Shown here piece after piece: positions 52,099-61,274 of a stretch of 64,000 bases of DNA (its first letter is position 1; every line of letters begins with the position of its first letter). Made by a program: the position numbers and the translations under genes. The DNA is from Dactylosporangium sp. AC04546. Lineage in GTDB: Bacteria; Actinomycetota; Actinomycetes; Mycobacteriales; Micromonosporaceae. Under the pieces are notes generated by a model, which searched no databases, had not been told where the DNA came from, and saw only the letters and a list, made by a program, of their open reading frames with translations. Location: NCBI RefSeq assembly GCF_022095675.1, contig NZ_JAHYSG010000009.1:62001-126000 (forward strand), given 5' to 3'.

Positions 52099-52977
52099 AT
52101 GACTCGAGATCTCAGCACCCTGTTGATCGGCACGGTGATCGACGGATCGCTCTACGCGATCATCGGCGTCGGCTTCGTGATCCTCTTCCGATCCACCGGC
52201 GTCATCAACTTCGCGCAGGGGGCGTTCATGGCGCTCAGCGGTTACCTCTACCTGGTGGCGGTGAACGCCGGGCTGCCATGGGCGCCGGCGCTCGCCGCGG
52301 CCATCGTGATGTCGGGCCTGATCGGCGCCCTTGCCTACGTGCTGCTGTTCCGCAGGCTCGTGGGTGCCGAACTCTTCCCGCTCGTCATCGCCACCCTCGG
52401 GCTGTCCACCGTGCTGACCGTGGTGATGATGCTGATCTGGGGACCAGAGATCCGCAGCCTGCCATCGCCGTTCCAGATGCGGCCGCTGTTCTTCATCGGT
52501 GGGATGCCGGTCACCGGGCTCGACGTCTTCGTCGTCGTCCTCGGAGTGGTCGCCATCGGCGCCGTCACGTGGATGGTGCAGGGCACGAAGGTCGGCACAC
52601 GCATGCGTGCCGTGGCCAACAGTTCGCTGTTGTCCGGCCTGATGCGGATCGACGTGCACAGGGTCTCCGCGCTCGCCTGGGGGCTGTCGGCCGGGCTGAC
52701 TGCGGCGGCCGGCGTGGCGTACGCGCTGCGGACGACGATCGACCCGGTGACGGCACAGGGCTTCGGCCTCGTCGCGTTCGCCGCCGTGCTGATCGGCGGC
52801 CTGGACTCCCTTCGCGGGGCGATCACCGGCGGGTTCATCCTCGCGTTCGTCCAGACGGCCGCCGTGCTGATCCTCGGCGGTTCCTGGTCCGAGGTGACCG
52901 CGTACGTCGCGCTGCTGGCGATCCTCTTCACCCGCCCGCAGGGCATCTTTGGCAGCCCCAGCGTGGTGCGGCTATGA
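52099..52977 (+). CDS. Liv-type ABC permease (LivH-like)
   Basis: This is a 292-residue membrane protein: GSLYAIIGVGFVILFRSTGVINFAQGAFMAL (in two parts) is the LivH N-terminal signature, and GLVAFAAVLIGGLDSLRGAITGGF matches the conserved C-terminal loop. It forms one half of the channel with the LivM part of the next protein. The stop overlaps the ATG 52974 option of the next gene. Confidence 0.92.
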   Translation: MTRDLSTLLIGTVIDGSLYAIIGVGFVILFRSTGVINFAQGAFMALSGYLYLVAVNAGLPWAPALAAAIVMSGLIGALAYVLLFRRLVGAELFPLVIATLGLSTVLTVVMMLIWGPEIRSLPSPFQMRPLFFIGGMPVTGLDVFVVVLGVVAIGAVTWMVQGTKVGTRMRAVANSSLLSGLMRIDVHRVSALAWGLSAGLTAAAGVAYALRTTIDPVTAQGFGLVAFAAVLIGGLDSLRGAITGGFILAFVQTAAVLILGGSWSEVTAYVALLAILFTRPQGIFGSPSVVRL

Positions 52978-53003
52978 CCGTCGTCCGCCAAGGAGCGTCA
53001 CCC

Positions 53004-54821
53004 ATGACAAGGCTGCTCGGCTACGCCAACCGCTTCGGCTGGGTGGTCTTCCCTATCGCGTTCCTCGCGGTCATCGTCTCCGACGACCGCTACTGGCAGT
53101 TCGTGGCCGGCCAGGTCATCATCTACGCGCTCAGTGCTCTCGGCCTGGACTGGCTGATGGGGCGGGCCGGCGTCGTCTCCCTCGGAAACGGCGCGCTGAT
53201 GGCGGCGGGCGCCTTCAGCGCCGCGTACATCTCCCGCGAGGAATGGGCTTCGTTCCCGCTGACGCTGCTGATCGTGACGCTCATGGGCTGCGTCCTCGGC
53301 CTGTTGATGAGCATCCCGGCGGCCCGGCTGCGCGGGATCTACTTCGCGCTCGTCACGCTCGCGATGCACTTCATCGTGGTGTTCATCGGCCACCAGTATC
53401 AGACGACCTCCACGCGGTATCTGGGCGGCGTCCCGGTCGCCCGGCCGGAGCTCTTCGGCTATCGCCTGGAGGCCGGGAGGCCGTGGCTGCTCTTCCTCGG
53501 GGTGCTGCTCGGCCTCGTCTGGTTGCTGCTGCGGAACATGTACGCCACCAACCCGGGCCGCATGTGGCTCGCCATCCACGAGAACGAACTGGCCGCCCGC
53601 ACCATCGGCGTGGCCTCGCCGCGGTGGAAGCTGACCGCATTCGTCGGCAGTTCCGGGCTGATCACGCTGTCCGGGGGGCTGATGGGTTACTACACCGGCC
53701 GGGTCTCGGCCGACACGTTCACCCTGACGTTCGCCATCAGCTTCGTCGTCATGGTGATCGTCGGTGGCCTGCGCTCGATTCCCGGTGCGTTGTTCGGGGT
53801 TACGGTGGTCACCGTCGCACCGCTGCTGTTCGGTCAGTTCGCGCGGGACCTCGCCCCCGGCTCCGCGGGAGCCATGGGCTGGCTCAGCGACAACGTGTTC
53901 TTCATCAACAGCGGCCTGTTCGGTGTCTTCGTCCTCGTCGTGCTGCTCTACCTGCCGCGCGGGGTCGTGCCGAGTCTGCGGGAGTGGGTGCGCTCTCGGC
54001 TCGTGCGCAGATCCCGCGCCGTGGCGGATCCGGTCGCAGGCGAGCAGTTGGGCGGCGTCGCGGCCGGCGTGCACGCGGATCCGTTGCTGCGCATCGATGG
54101 CCTACATCTCGCTTATCGCAACGGAGCCCGCGCCGTCAACGGGTTGGCGCTGACCGTCGGCAAGGGCGAATTGCTGGCCATCGTCGGACGCAACGGCGCC
54201 GGCAAGTCCAGCCTGCTGCGGGCGGTGACCGGCTTCTACCGGTCCGAAGGTGTGACCGTTCGCGGCCGGATCGCCATCGACGGCCGGGAAGTCCTCGGCA
54301 GGTCACCGTCGAGGACGTCGGCGCTCGGCATCACGCTCGTCCCGGAGCGCGACAAGGTCTTCGCCGGCCTCACAGTCGGCGAGCAGCTGCGCCATGTCGG
54401 GAATCTCGACGCAGCCCGGGAGGCGATGCCACGCGAATGGGAGTTCCTGCAGAGCAGGTGGGATTCGTACGCCGGACTCCTCAGCGGCGGTGAGCGGCAG
54501 ATCCTGGCGCTCACCCTCGCCGCCAGCCTGCGGCCGCGACTCCTGCTCATCGACGAGATGTCGCTCGGGCTCTCCCCGGTGGCAATTGACCGGGTCGCGT
54601 CGGCGATCCGGGAGCTGCACGCCCGGTCCGGTGTGTCGATCGTGCTCGTGGAGCAGAACGTCGACGTGGCCAAGCGGCTCGCCGACCGGGTCCTGCTGAT
54701 GGAAGCGGGGACGTTGCACCCCGTCGAAGAGCAGTCCGAGGCGGGCAGACAGCCGAGCGGTGCGGTCGAGGTGCTCGCGGGCGCATCTGACGCGGAAGGG
54801 GACCGTGATGCTCGAGCTTGA
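53004..54821 (+). CDS. LivM-LivF fusion: permease and ABC ATPase in one chain
   Basis: This is a 605-residue protein. Residues about 1-340 are a LivM-type permease (IIYALSALGLDWLMGRAGVVSLGNGALMAAGA, split here; later VMVIVGGLRSIPGALFG). Residues about 355-580 are a LivF-type ATPase with Walker A GRNGAGKSS near 394, VPERDKVFAGLTVGEQL, signature LSGGERQ near 492, Walker B LLLIDEM near 513 and H-loop-like EQN. Separate genes are usual; LivM-LivG fusions are the more common joined form. I chose ATG 53004 because AAGGAG precedes it; ATG 52974 (ATGA overlap with livH) would add ten residues. Confidence 0.9.
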   Translation: MTRLLGYANRFGWVVFPIAFLAVIVSDDRYWQFVAGQVIIYALSALGLDWLMGRAGVVSLGNGALMAAGAFSAAYISREEWASFPLTLLIVTLMGCVLGLLMSIPAARLRGIYFALVTLAMHFIVVFIGHQYQTTSTRYLGGVPVARPELFGYRLEAGRPWLLFLGVLLGLVWLLLRNMYATNPGRMWLAIHENELAARTIGVASPRWKLTAFVGSSGLITLSGGLMGYYTGRVSADTFTLTFAISFVVMVIVGGLRSIPGALFGVTVVTVAPLLFGQFARDLAPGSAGAMGWLSDNVFFINSGLFGVFVLVVLLYLPRGVVPSLREWVRSRLVRRSRAVADPVAGEQLGGVAAGVHADPLLRIDGLHLAYRNGARAVNGLALTVGKGELLAIVGRNGAGKSSLLRAVTGFYRSEGVTVRGRIAIDGREVLGRSPSRTSALGITLVPERDKVFAGLTVGEQLRHVGNLDAAREAMPREWEFLQSRWDSYAGLLSGGERQILALTLAASLRPRLLLIDEMSLGLSPVAIDRVASAIRELHARSGVSIVLVEQNVDVAKRLADRVLLMEAGTLHPVEEQSEAGRQPSGAVEVLAGASDAEGDRDARA

Positions 54822-55569
54822 TGGCGTGTCTCTCGCGTTCGGCGGCATCAAGGCCGTCAACGACGTCACGATGCATATATCGGAAGGGATGTGCTTCGGC
54901 CTGATCGGGCCGAACGGTGCGGGCAAAACGGCGCTGCTGAATTGCATCTCCGGCGTCTACCGGCCCGCCGGGGGCGAGATCCGATTCCAGGGACGGCAGC
55001 TGAACGGGCTGGCACCGGACGTGATCTCCGCGCTCGGCATCGGCCGCACCTTCCAGTCGATGGAGCAGTTCGAGCAGTTCCTCGTCATCGACTACCTGCT
55101 CATCTCCCGGACCCGGGAGCTGTCGCGGTCCTCGACGCTCGCCGCGCTGCGGTGGCCGCCGGTCATCCGCCGGGAGCGCGCGGAGCGGCATCGCGCGATG
55201 GAGACGCTGGAGGCGCTGGGGCTCGAGACGCACGCGCAGCACCGCCTGTCGGAGGTGCCGTACGGCACCCAGAAGCTGATCGACATCGCGCGGGTCCTGT
55301 GCTCGGACGCCACGTTCGTGCTGCTCGACGAGCCCACCTCGGGCACCACGTCGAGCGAGCGGCCAGGCATCTCCAAGGCTCTGGACTTCCTGCTGGGCGG
55401 CGAGCGGACCGTCGTCGTGGTCGACCACGACGTCGATTTCGTGACACGCCACGCCGACCGGGTCGCCGCTCTCGATCAGGGCCGACTGATCGCCGAGGGC
55501 ACCAGCCGTGAGGTGATGGCCGACCCGGTCGTGCGCCGGATCTACCTGGGGCTGGTGCACGATGCCTGA
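54808..55569 (+). CDS. Liv-type ABC ATPase (LivG-like)
   Basis: This is a 253-residue ATPase with Walker A GPNGAGKTA, Q-loop GIGRTFQSMEQF, signature region VPYGTQKLIDIARVL, Walker B FVLLDEPTSG and H-loop VVDHD. The D-loop stretch after Walker B (TTSSERPGISKALDF) departs from the usual GLNPxE pattern of LivG. With the LivF part of the fused protein it would make an asymmetric ATPase pair. ATG 54808 follows AAGGGG and overlaps the previous gene by 14 bp. Confidence 0.9.
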   Translation: MLELDGVSLAFGGIKAVNDVTMHISEGMCFGLIGPNGAGKTALLNCISGVYRPAGGEIRFQGRQLNGLAPDVISALGIGRTFQSMEQFEQFLVIDYLLISRTRELSRSSTLAALRWPPVIRRERAERHRAMETLEALGLETHAQHRLSEVPYGTQKLIDIARVLCSDATFVLLDEPTSGTTSSERPGISKALDFLLGGERTVVVVDHDVDFVTRHADRVAALDQGRLIAEGTSREVMADPVVRRIYLGLVHDA

Positions 55570-56326
55570 GCCGCGACACGAGGGTCGCGCCCTGGTGGTC
55601 ACCGGGGCCGGAAGCGGTATCGGGCGAGCCACCGTGCTACGCCTGCTCGCCGAGGGGGCCCGGGTGCTCGCATTCGACATCGTGCCCGAGCGACTCAGGT
55701 CGCTGGAGGAGGAGGCGGGCGAGCGAGCTCGGCTGGTCACCGTCGCCGGAGACGTCGCCGCTCAGGACGATGTGGAACGCGGCCACGCGGCGGCGCTCTC
55801 ATCGTTCGGCGGTTACGACGGGCTGGCCAACGTCGCCGGGGTCATGGACTGGTTCCTGCCCGCGCACGAGGTCGATGACGAGACCTGGACGCGCGTCATG
55901 GACGTCAACGTCCTGGGGACGATGCGCACCAGCCGCCTGGCTCTGCGGCACTTCCTCCAGCGCGGTGCCGGATCGATCGTGAACGTGGCTTCCGAGGCGG
56001 CGACCCGGGGTGCAGCGGGCGGATTCGCGTACACCGCTGCGAAGCACGCCGTCCTCGGGCAGACGCGGTCGATCGCCTGGGCCTACCGGGGCGACGGCAT
56101 CCGGTGCAACGCGGTGTGCCCCGGCGCCGTCGACACCGACCTCGGCAGCTCGGCGCAGCCGCGCAGCGACTTCGGACTCGAGCGGGTCCGGCCGATCCTC
56201 CGCCTGCGCGGTCCGAGCGTTCATCCCGACCGGATTGCCGGCACCATCTCATGGCTGCTGAGCGACGAGGCGGACAACGTCACAGGGGCACTACTCCTTG
56301 CCGACGGCGGCTGGGCCGCCGGCTAG
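55562..56326 (+). CDS. SDR-family oxidoreductase
   Basis: This is a 254-residue classical SDR with TGAGSGIG, NVAGVMDW in the NNAG position, Ser in NVASEAATRG, catalytic YTAAK and C-terminal LLADGGWAAG. It overlaps LivG by 8 bp. It may oxidise the hydroxyl introduced by the P450s, or a beta-hydroxyacyl intermediate. Confidence 0.9.
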   Translation: MPEPRHEGRALVVTGAGSGIGRATVLRLLAEGARVLAFDIVPERLRSLEEEAGERARLVTVAGDVAAQDDVERGHAAALSSFGGYDGLANVAGVMDWFLPAHEVDDETWTRVMDVNVLGTMRTSRLALRHFLQRGAGSIVNVASEAATRGAAGGFAYTAAKHAVLGQTRSIAWAYRGDGIRCNAVCPGAVDTDLGSSAQPRSDFGLERVRPILRLRGPSVHPDRIAGTISWLLSDEADNVTGALLLADGGWAAG

Positions 56327-56347
56327 CGCTCATCAGAAGGGGATCAC

Positions 56348-57889
56348 ATGATCGTACGGGACATCATGAAACGGGCGGTCGACCGGTTCGGCGACCACGT
56401 GGCGCTCACCCAGCACGGCAAGTCCCTGACCTTCGGTGAGGCGTGGGAGCGCGGCTGCCGCATGGCCAACCTGCTCAGCGCGAGCGGGGTGCGCCCAGGC
56501 GATCGCGTCGCGTCACTGGAGGACAACACCATACCGGCAGCCGATCTGCTGCTTGCCTGCACCATCGGGAACTTCGTCCGGGTGCCGTTGTACGTCCGGA
56601 ACGCGACCGCATCGCACATCCACATGGTCGGCCACACCGGCGCCACGGCGTACATCGTCGATGCCGACCACGCCGCCGATCGCGACGAGATCGTCGCCGC
56701 CTGCCCTGACCTCAAGTTCGTCATGACCCGCGGCGATGACTACGAGGACGTACTCGCCGGCTCGGATCCGACCGACCCGCAGCCGAAGGTCTCCGAGAGC
56801 GACTACCACATCATCCGGCACACTGCGGGCACGACCGGGCTGTCCAAAGGTGTGGCCTTCACCAACCGCCGGTGGATGTCGGTGGCCCGGGACTGGCTCT
56901 ACGGCTGGCCGCCGATCGAGCCCGGGGACACCTTCCTGCACCAGAGCCCCATCTCGCACGGCTCCGGCTACTTCTTCACGCCGACCTGGATGGCCGGCGG
57001 GCGCAACTACCTGGTTCGCAAGCTCGTACCGGACGAGGTCCTCGCGCTTGTCGAGCGCGAGCGCATCACCCACATGCTCGGCATCCCCACCATCCTGGGC
57101 ATCCTGCTCAAGCACCCGGACGCGGGGGAACGCGACCTGTCGTCGCTGAAGGCCATCACCGTCAGCGGCGCGCCGATCGCCGACGACACCATCCGATTGG
57201 CGTATCAGACGTTCGGGGACGCGCTGTACACCTCGTTCGGCCAGACCGAGATCAACCCGATCACCTTCATGCACGTGAAGGAGTGGCTGAGCGAGGTTCC
57301 CGGGTCGAATCCGCTGCGCTCCTGCGGCCGGGCGCAGCACTTCGGGCAGATGAAGATCATCGACCCGGCCACGCACGAGGAACTCCCGATCGGGCAGGAG
57401 GGCGAGATCGCCGCCAAGGCGGACGGCCAGATGGAGGCCTTCTGGGGCGATCCGGAGGCCACCGAGGAGCGGATCGTCGACGGCTGGGTGTTCACCGGCG
57501 ACGTTGGAAAGATCGACGCAAATGGATATCTATACATCATGGACCGGAAGAACGACATGATCGTCTCCGGCGGGTTCAACATCTACCCGGCCGAGCTGGA
57601 GAACGTCATTCTCAGCCATCCGGACGTCAGCGAGGTGGCCGTGTTCTCCATCCCGCACGAGCGGTGGGGTGAGGCACCGGCCGCTGTCTGTGTGGTCGAC
57701 GAAGACTCGACGCTCACCGGTGACGAGATCGTCGAGCTGGTGAAGGACAGGCTCGGGTCCTACAAGAAACCGGCCGAGGTGATCGTGCGGACGGAGCCGC
57801 TTCCCAAGAGCGCGGCCGGCAAGCTCCTGAAACGCCAGCTGCGTGAGCCGTACTGGGCGGGTCACGACCGACGCGTCGCGGGCAGTTGA
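56348..57889 (+). CDS. AMP-forming acyl-CoA synthetase
   Basis: This is a 513-residue ANL-family ligase. The P-loop-like HTAGTTGLSKG lies near residue 158, SFGQTE is the A5 motif, WVFTGDVGKIDANGYL is followed by DRKNDMIVSGGFNIYPAE, and SAAGKLLKRQL carries the adenylation lysine. It should activate the imported or oxidised carboxylic acid as CoA ester. AGAAGGGG precedes ATG 56348. Its presence with a CoA-transferase and two thioesterases marks this as a CoA-ester pathway. Confidence 0.92.
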   Translation: MIVRDIMKRAVDRFGDHVALTQHGKSLTFGEAWERGCRMANLLSASGVRPGDRVASLEDNTIPAADLLLACTIGNFVRVPLYVRNATASHIHMVGHTGATAYIVDADHAADRDEIVAACPDLKFVMTRGDDYEDVLAGSDPTDPQPKVSESDYHIIRHTAGTTGLSKGVAFTNRRWMSVARDWLYGWPPIEPGDTFLHQSPISHGSGYFFTPTWMAGGRNYLVRKLVPDEVLALVERERITHMLGIPTILGILLKHPDAGERDLSSLKAITVSGAPIADDTIRLAYQTFGDALYTSFGQTEINPITFMHVKEWLSEVPGSNPLRSCGRAQHFGQMKIIDPATHEELPIGQEGEIAAKADGQMEAFWGDPEATEERIVDGWVFTGDVGKIDANGYLYIMDRKNDMIVSGGFNIYPAELENVILSHPDVSEVAVFSIPHERWGEAPAAVCVVDEDSTLTGDEIVELVKDRLGSYKKPAEVIVRTEPLPKSAAGKLLKRQLREPYWAGHDRRVAGS

Positions 57890-59076
57890 ATCAGCGTGGG
57901 CTCTGGCCGCTGGTCGGCAGGGCGATCGCGCTCGACCTCAACTCCCTCCTGCCGGTGGGCCTGACCGGCGCGCTCGGCGTGCTCATCGTGCAGGATCTCA
58001 ACGCGCCCGAGTCGGCGGGTGGGATGCTGGTCGGCGCCTTCTTCGTCGCCGGAGCGTTCTTCATTCTGCTCGCCGCCTCGGCGATCGACCGGTACGGCTG
58101 GAATGCCGCCGCACTCGCAGGCCAGGCCACAACAGCGGTGGCGCTGCTGGCCTGCGCGGCGACACCGCACCCATGGGGGCTGCTGCTGATCGGGCTGAGC
58201 CTGGCCGGGATGGGCTCGTCCATCTCGCAGCCCGCGACCAGCGTCCTGCTCACCGAGCACGTGCAACCGCGGCGGCGCGGGTTCGCGATGAGCGCGAAGC
58301 TGGCGGCCGTGCCGGCCGCCCTGCTGCTGGCCGGAATCGCCGTGCCGGTGCTGGGCGAGACAGTCGGGTGGCGCGCCTCCTTCGTGATCGCCGCACTCTT
58401 CCCGCTGTCCGGTGTGGTCCTGCTGCTGAGGTTCCGGCCGGTGCCGACCGATTCGGTGCTGGGGGCCGGCCGGGACGTCGGCGAGCTGCGGCGGCCGCGT
58501 CATCGGGCGTTGTGGCTGGCCGGCACCGGCATGCTACTCGGCTCGATGCTGCCGGGCGTGGTGCTCGCCTTCATGGTCCCCTCGATGGTCGACGTGGGCT
58601 TGACGCCGGGCGAGGCGGGCCTGCTCTTCGCGGTACTCAATGTGACGAGTGTGCTCAGCCGCGCCGCCGTCGCCGTGCTCGCGGACAGCCCGCTCTTTCG
58701 CGGGAACGCGGCCATCGTGGCCATGATGACCCTCGGCGGGCTGGGTTCGGCGCTGGTCGCCGTCCCGGCGCTCGGCACGGTCCTGGCCGGGGCGTTCTTC
58801 GCATTCAGCATGGGCTGGGGATGGACCGGGCAGGCGTTCGCCCTGGCGCTCAGGACGTTCACCGAGAGCCCCGGTGGCGTCGCGTCGGTGATGCAGTCGG
58901 GCGGCATGGCGGGGTCGGCACTCGGGCCGATCGTCGGCGCGGCCGCGGTGTACTTCTGGGGGCTGCCCGCGGCCTGGATCCTCTCCGCCTCCGCGTCCGT
59001 CCTCGGTGGCCTGGCGTTCTGGTCGCTGCCGTCGCCGGGCACCGTTGCCCATCGGACCCGGGAGGAGCCCGCATGA
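57886..59076 (+). CDS. MFS transporter
   Basis: This is a 396-residue, roughly 12-helix MFS protein (GRAIALDLNSLLPVGLTGALGVL, LLLIGLSLAGMGSSISQPATSVLL, VMQSGGMAGSALGPIVGAAAVYFWG). The start appears to be TTG 57886, overlapping the synthetase stop as TTGA. It resembles CynX/NimT-like carriers in length. It may provide a second uptake route or export a by-product alongside the Liv transporter. Confidence 0.85.
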   Translation: MNQRGLWPLVGRAIALDLNSLLPVGLTGALGVLIVQDLNAPESAGGMLVGAFFVAGAFFILLAASAIDRYGWNAAALAGQATTAVALLACAATPHPWGLLLIGLSLAGMGSSISQPATSVLLTEHVQPRRRGFAMSAKLAAVPAALLLAGIAVPVLGETVGWRASFVIAALFPLSGVVLLLRFRPVPTDSVLGAGRDVGELRRPRHRALWLAGTGMLLGSMLPGVVLAFMVPSMVDVGLTPGEAGLLFAVLNVTSVLSRAAVAVLADSPLFRGNAAIVAMMTLGGLGSALVAVPALGTVLAGAFFAFSMGWGWTGQAFALALRTFTESPGGVASVMQSGGMAGSALGPIVGAAAVYFWGLPAAWILSASASVLGGLAFWSLPSPGTVAHRTREEPA

Positions 59077-59933
59077 CACATGTCGAGCCACTGGCCGTCT
59101 CGCTCGCGGTGGAGCCGATCGGAACCGACGTCTTCCGGCCCACGGCCCCGTCCAGGCTCGCGACCGCCGACGCCCGCGGCTCGGAGTCGAGCCGCGCCGG
59201 TGACCGCAGGCGCGTCTTCGGCGGGCAGCTGCTCGGCCAAGGATTGCGGGCCGCGTGCGCGACCGTCGACGAGGGGCGCCTGCCGCGTTCGTTGCACGCC
59301 TACTTCATCGCCGCGGCCGATGCCGGCAAGCCGTTGGACTACCACGTCGAGCGGGTCCGCGATGGGCGCGGCGTCTCACACCGCCGGGTCAAGGCCGTCC
59401 AAGGGGCCCGGGAGCTGTTCTCGCTCGAGGCGTCGTTCGACGCCGCGTCACCCGGCTTCGCCTACGAGGACCGCCCGTCGCCGGGAGCCGGTCCGGACGA
59501 GCTGCCGACGGCCTCGGGTGAGGCAGCTCAGCTGTGGAGCGGCGTGCAGGTGAAATTCGCCGAGGCGGGTGCCGGTGCGCACACGGCGCATCGGCGGTTC
59601 TGGATGCGGGCCGCGCAGCCTCTGGGCTCCGATCCGGTGCTGCACGCCTGCGCGCTGGCGTACATGAGCGACCTCTCGCTGCTGCGCGCGGCGCTCGAGC
59701 CGGACGTGGTCCAGCAGGCCGACCGGCCCGTCCGGCTGGCGTCGCTGGACCACGCGATCTGGTTCCACCAGGCGTCGCGCGCCGACGCCTGGGTGCTGTG
59801 CGACAGCATCTCGCCGGTCGCCCACGGTGGCCGCGCCCTGGCCCTCGGGCACCTCTTCGACCCGGCCGGACGGCTCGCGTTGACGGTGGCGCAGCAGGGC
59901 ACGCTACGGCTGCGCCCGGAGGCGCTTCACTAG
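59073..59933 (+). CDS. TesB-family acyl-CoA thioesterase
   Basis: This is a 286-residue double-hotdog protein. RRVFGGQLLGQGLRAACATV and LHAYFIAAADAGKPLDYHVERVRDGRGVSHRRVKAVQ (in two parts) match the first hotdog. LDHAIWFHQASRADAWVLCDSISPVAHGGRALALGHLFD carries the second hotdog, with the Asp-His region. GGAGGA precedes ATG 59073, which overlaps the MFS stop. It ends the operon driven by promoter D and probably frees CoA from pathway or dead-end esters. Confidence 0.9.
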   Translation: MTHVEPLAVSLAVEPIGTDVFRPTAPSRLATADARGSESSRAGDRRRVFGGQLLGQGLRAACATVDEGRLPRSLHAYFIAAADAGKPLDYHVERVRDGRGVSHRRVKAVQGARELFSLEASFDAASPGFAYEDRPSPGAGPDELPTASGEAAQLWSGVQVKFAEAGAGAHTAHRRFWMRAAQPLGSDPVLHACALAYMSDLSLLRAALEPDVVQQADRPVRLASLDHAIWFHQASRADAWVLCDSISPVAHGGRALALGHLFDPAGRLALTVAQQGTLRLRPEALH

Positions 59934-59999
59934 TCAACATGACCGTTGACAACCATCACCGACCGCACCATGATGAGGTTTGTCAACACATCCGCTGAC
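59933..59999 (+). promoter_or_regulatory. regulon operator pair E and promoter of the second P450 operon
   Basis: Site E1 at 59933-59950 is GTCAACATGACCGTTGAC, with perfect six-base arms; E2 at 59982-59999 is GTCAACACATCCGCTGAC. The promoter is TTGACA (59946-59951), 17-bp spacer, CATGAT (59969-59974). E1 covers the -35 and E2 covers the predicted transcription start. E1 begins at the stop of the thioesterase gene. Confidence 0.8.
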
Positions 60000-60022
60000 A
60001 AGCGGTCGTTCGGGAGGTAGCA

Positions 60023-61234
60023 ATGACGGAGACCGTCCCGGCCCGAGACGTCCCCACGATGCGCTTGGACATCAAGGATCCGCAGTTCGTGGTCGACCCC
60101 TACCGGCACCTGGAAGGGGTCCGCGCGCTCGGCCCGGTCGTTCGCGAGTCCGAGTCGGGCTACTACATGGTGACCGGATACCGCGACTGTGCCCGCGTGC
60201 TCGGGCTGGCCAAGCTCTTCGCCTCGGACGTGGAGCACTTCGTCGCCCTGTTCGGCGGGGCAACCATGGAATGCATGGACAATCCGCGGCATGACCAGGT
60301 GAAAAGTATCTGGGCCAAGGACTTCCAGCGGGGCACGCTCGCGCACAAGCGGGGGTTCCTCGAGAAGGTCGTCGACGAGCAGACGCGTGGGGTGGTCGAG
60401 CGGCTGCGGGCCGGCGAGACCGTCGACGCGGTGACCGGCATGACGCGGGCGATCCCGACCATCATCATCGCGAGTCTGATGGGGGTACGGGAGGCGGACT
60501 TCCAGCAGTTCGTCGACTGGAGCGACGCCATGGGCGGCGTCCTGGAGGCACGTGACGACGGCAGTCCTGAGGGCAAGGCCTTGAAGGATCGGGCCAACAA
60601 GGCCACCGCCGAGCTGAACGCGTACCTGGCCGAGGAGGTGATCCGGCGCCGCGGTGAGACCGGGGACGACCTGGTCGGCAAGATGGCCCGCTCGGGCGTG
60701 CCGATGGCCCAGGACGAGATCATCGCCAGCAACACCCAGCTGGTCTTCGCCGGCAACGAGACCACGTCGAAGCTGATGGGTTACACGCTGACCGCGCTCG
60801 CGCAGCACCCGGAGCAGCGCCGCCAGTTGCGCGAAGACCGGTCATTGATCCCGCAGGCGATCGAGGAGGCACACCGCTGGACCAGCGTCCTAGTCTACAA
60901 CCTGCGCTTCGTCAAGGAGGAGGGCACGCCGGTCGGCGGCGTGGCACTTCCGCGGGGCGCGACCGTCATGGTGCTCCAGGCGGCAGCCAACCGCGATCCG
61001 TCGCGCTGGGAGAACCCGCACGTCTTCGACATCCACCGGCCACCGCAGGCCCATCTCGGATTCGGCGCCGGCCTGCACAGCTGTCTCGGCCTGAACCTGG
61101 CCCGCCTGGAGACCGAGGTGCTGGTCAACAAGCTCCTGGACGAGGTCCCCGACTGGACGGTGGGCGATCTGACCTGGGGATCCAATCCGATGGTGCGGGG
61201 AGCGTCGGCGATCCCGATGCGCCTGGCGGCCTGA
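60023..61234 (+). CDS. Cytochrome P450 (second)
   Basis: This is a 403-residue P450. The I-helix is AGNETTSKLMG, with Asn where many P450s have His or Asp in the acid-alcohol pair. The ExxR motif is in EEAHRW, and the heme loop FGAGLHSCLG carries the cysteine near residue 354. It differs widely from the 47069 P450, so two oxidation steps or two sites on the substrate are likely. GGGAGG precedes ATG 60023. It is followed by its own redox chain. Confidence 0.94.
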   Translation: MTETVPARDVPTMRLDIKDPQFVVDPYRHLEGVRALGPVVRESESGYYMVTGYRDCARVLGLAKLFASDVEHFVALFGGATMECMDNPRHDQVKSIWAKDFQRGTLAHKRGFLEKVVDEQTRGVVERLRAGETVDAVTGMTRAIPTIIIASLMGVREADFQQFVDWSDAMGGVLEARDDGSPEGKALKDRANKATAELNAYLAEEVIRRRGETGDDLVGKMARSGVPMAQDEIIASNTQLVFAGNETTSKLMGYTLTALAQHPEQRRQLREDRSLIPQAIEEAHRWTSVLVYNLRFVKEEGTPVGGVALPRGATVMVLQAAANRDPSRWENPHVFDIHRPPQAHLGFGAGLHSCLGLNLARLETEVLVNKLLDEVPDWTVGDLTWGSNPMVRGASAIPMRLAA

Positions 61235-61274
61235 CCTCAATCCGTTCCCACGACGTGCCAGGAGAGCCACAGCC

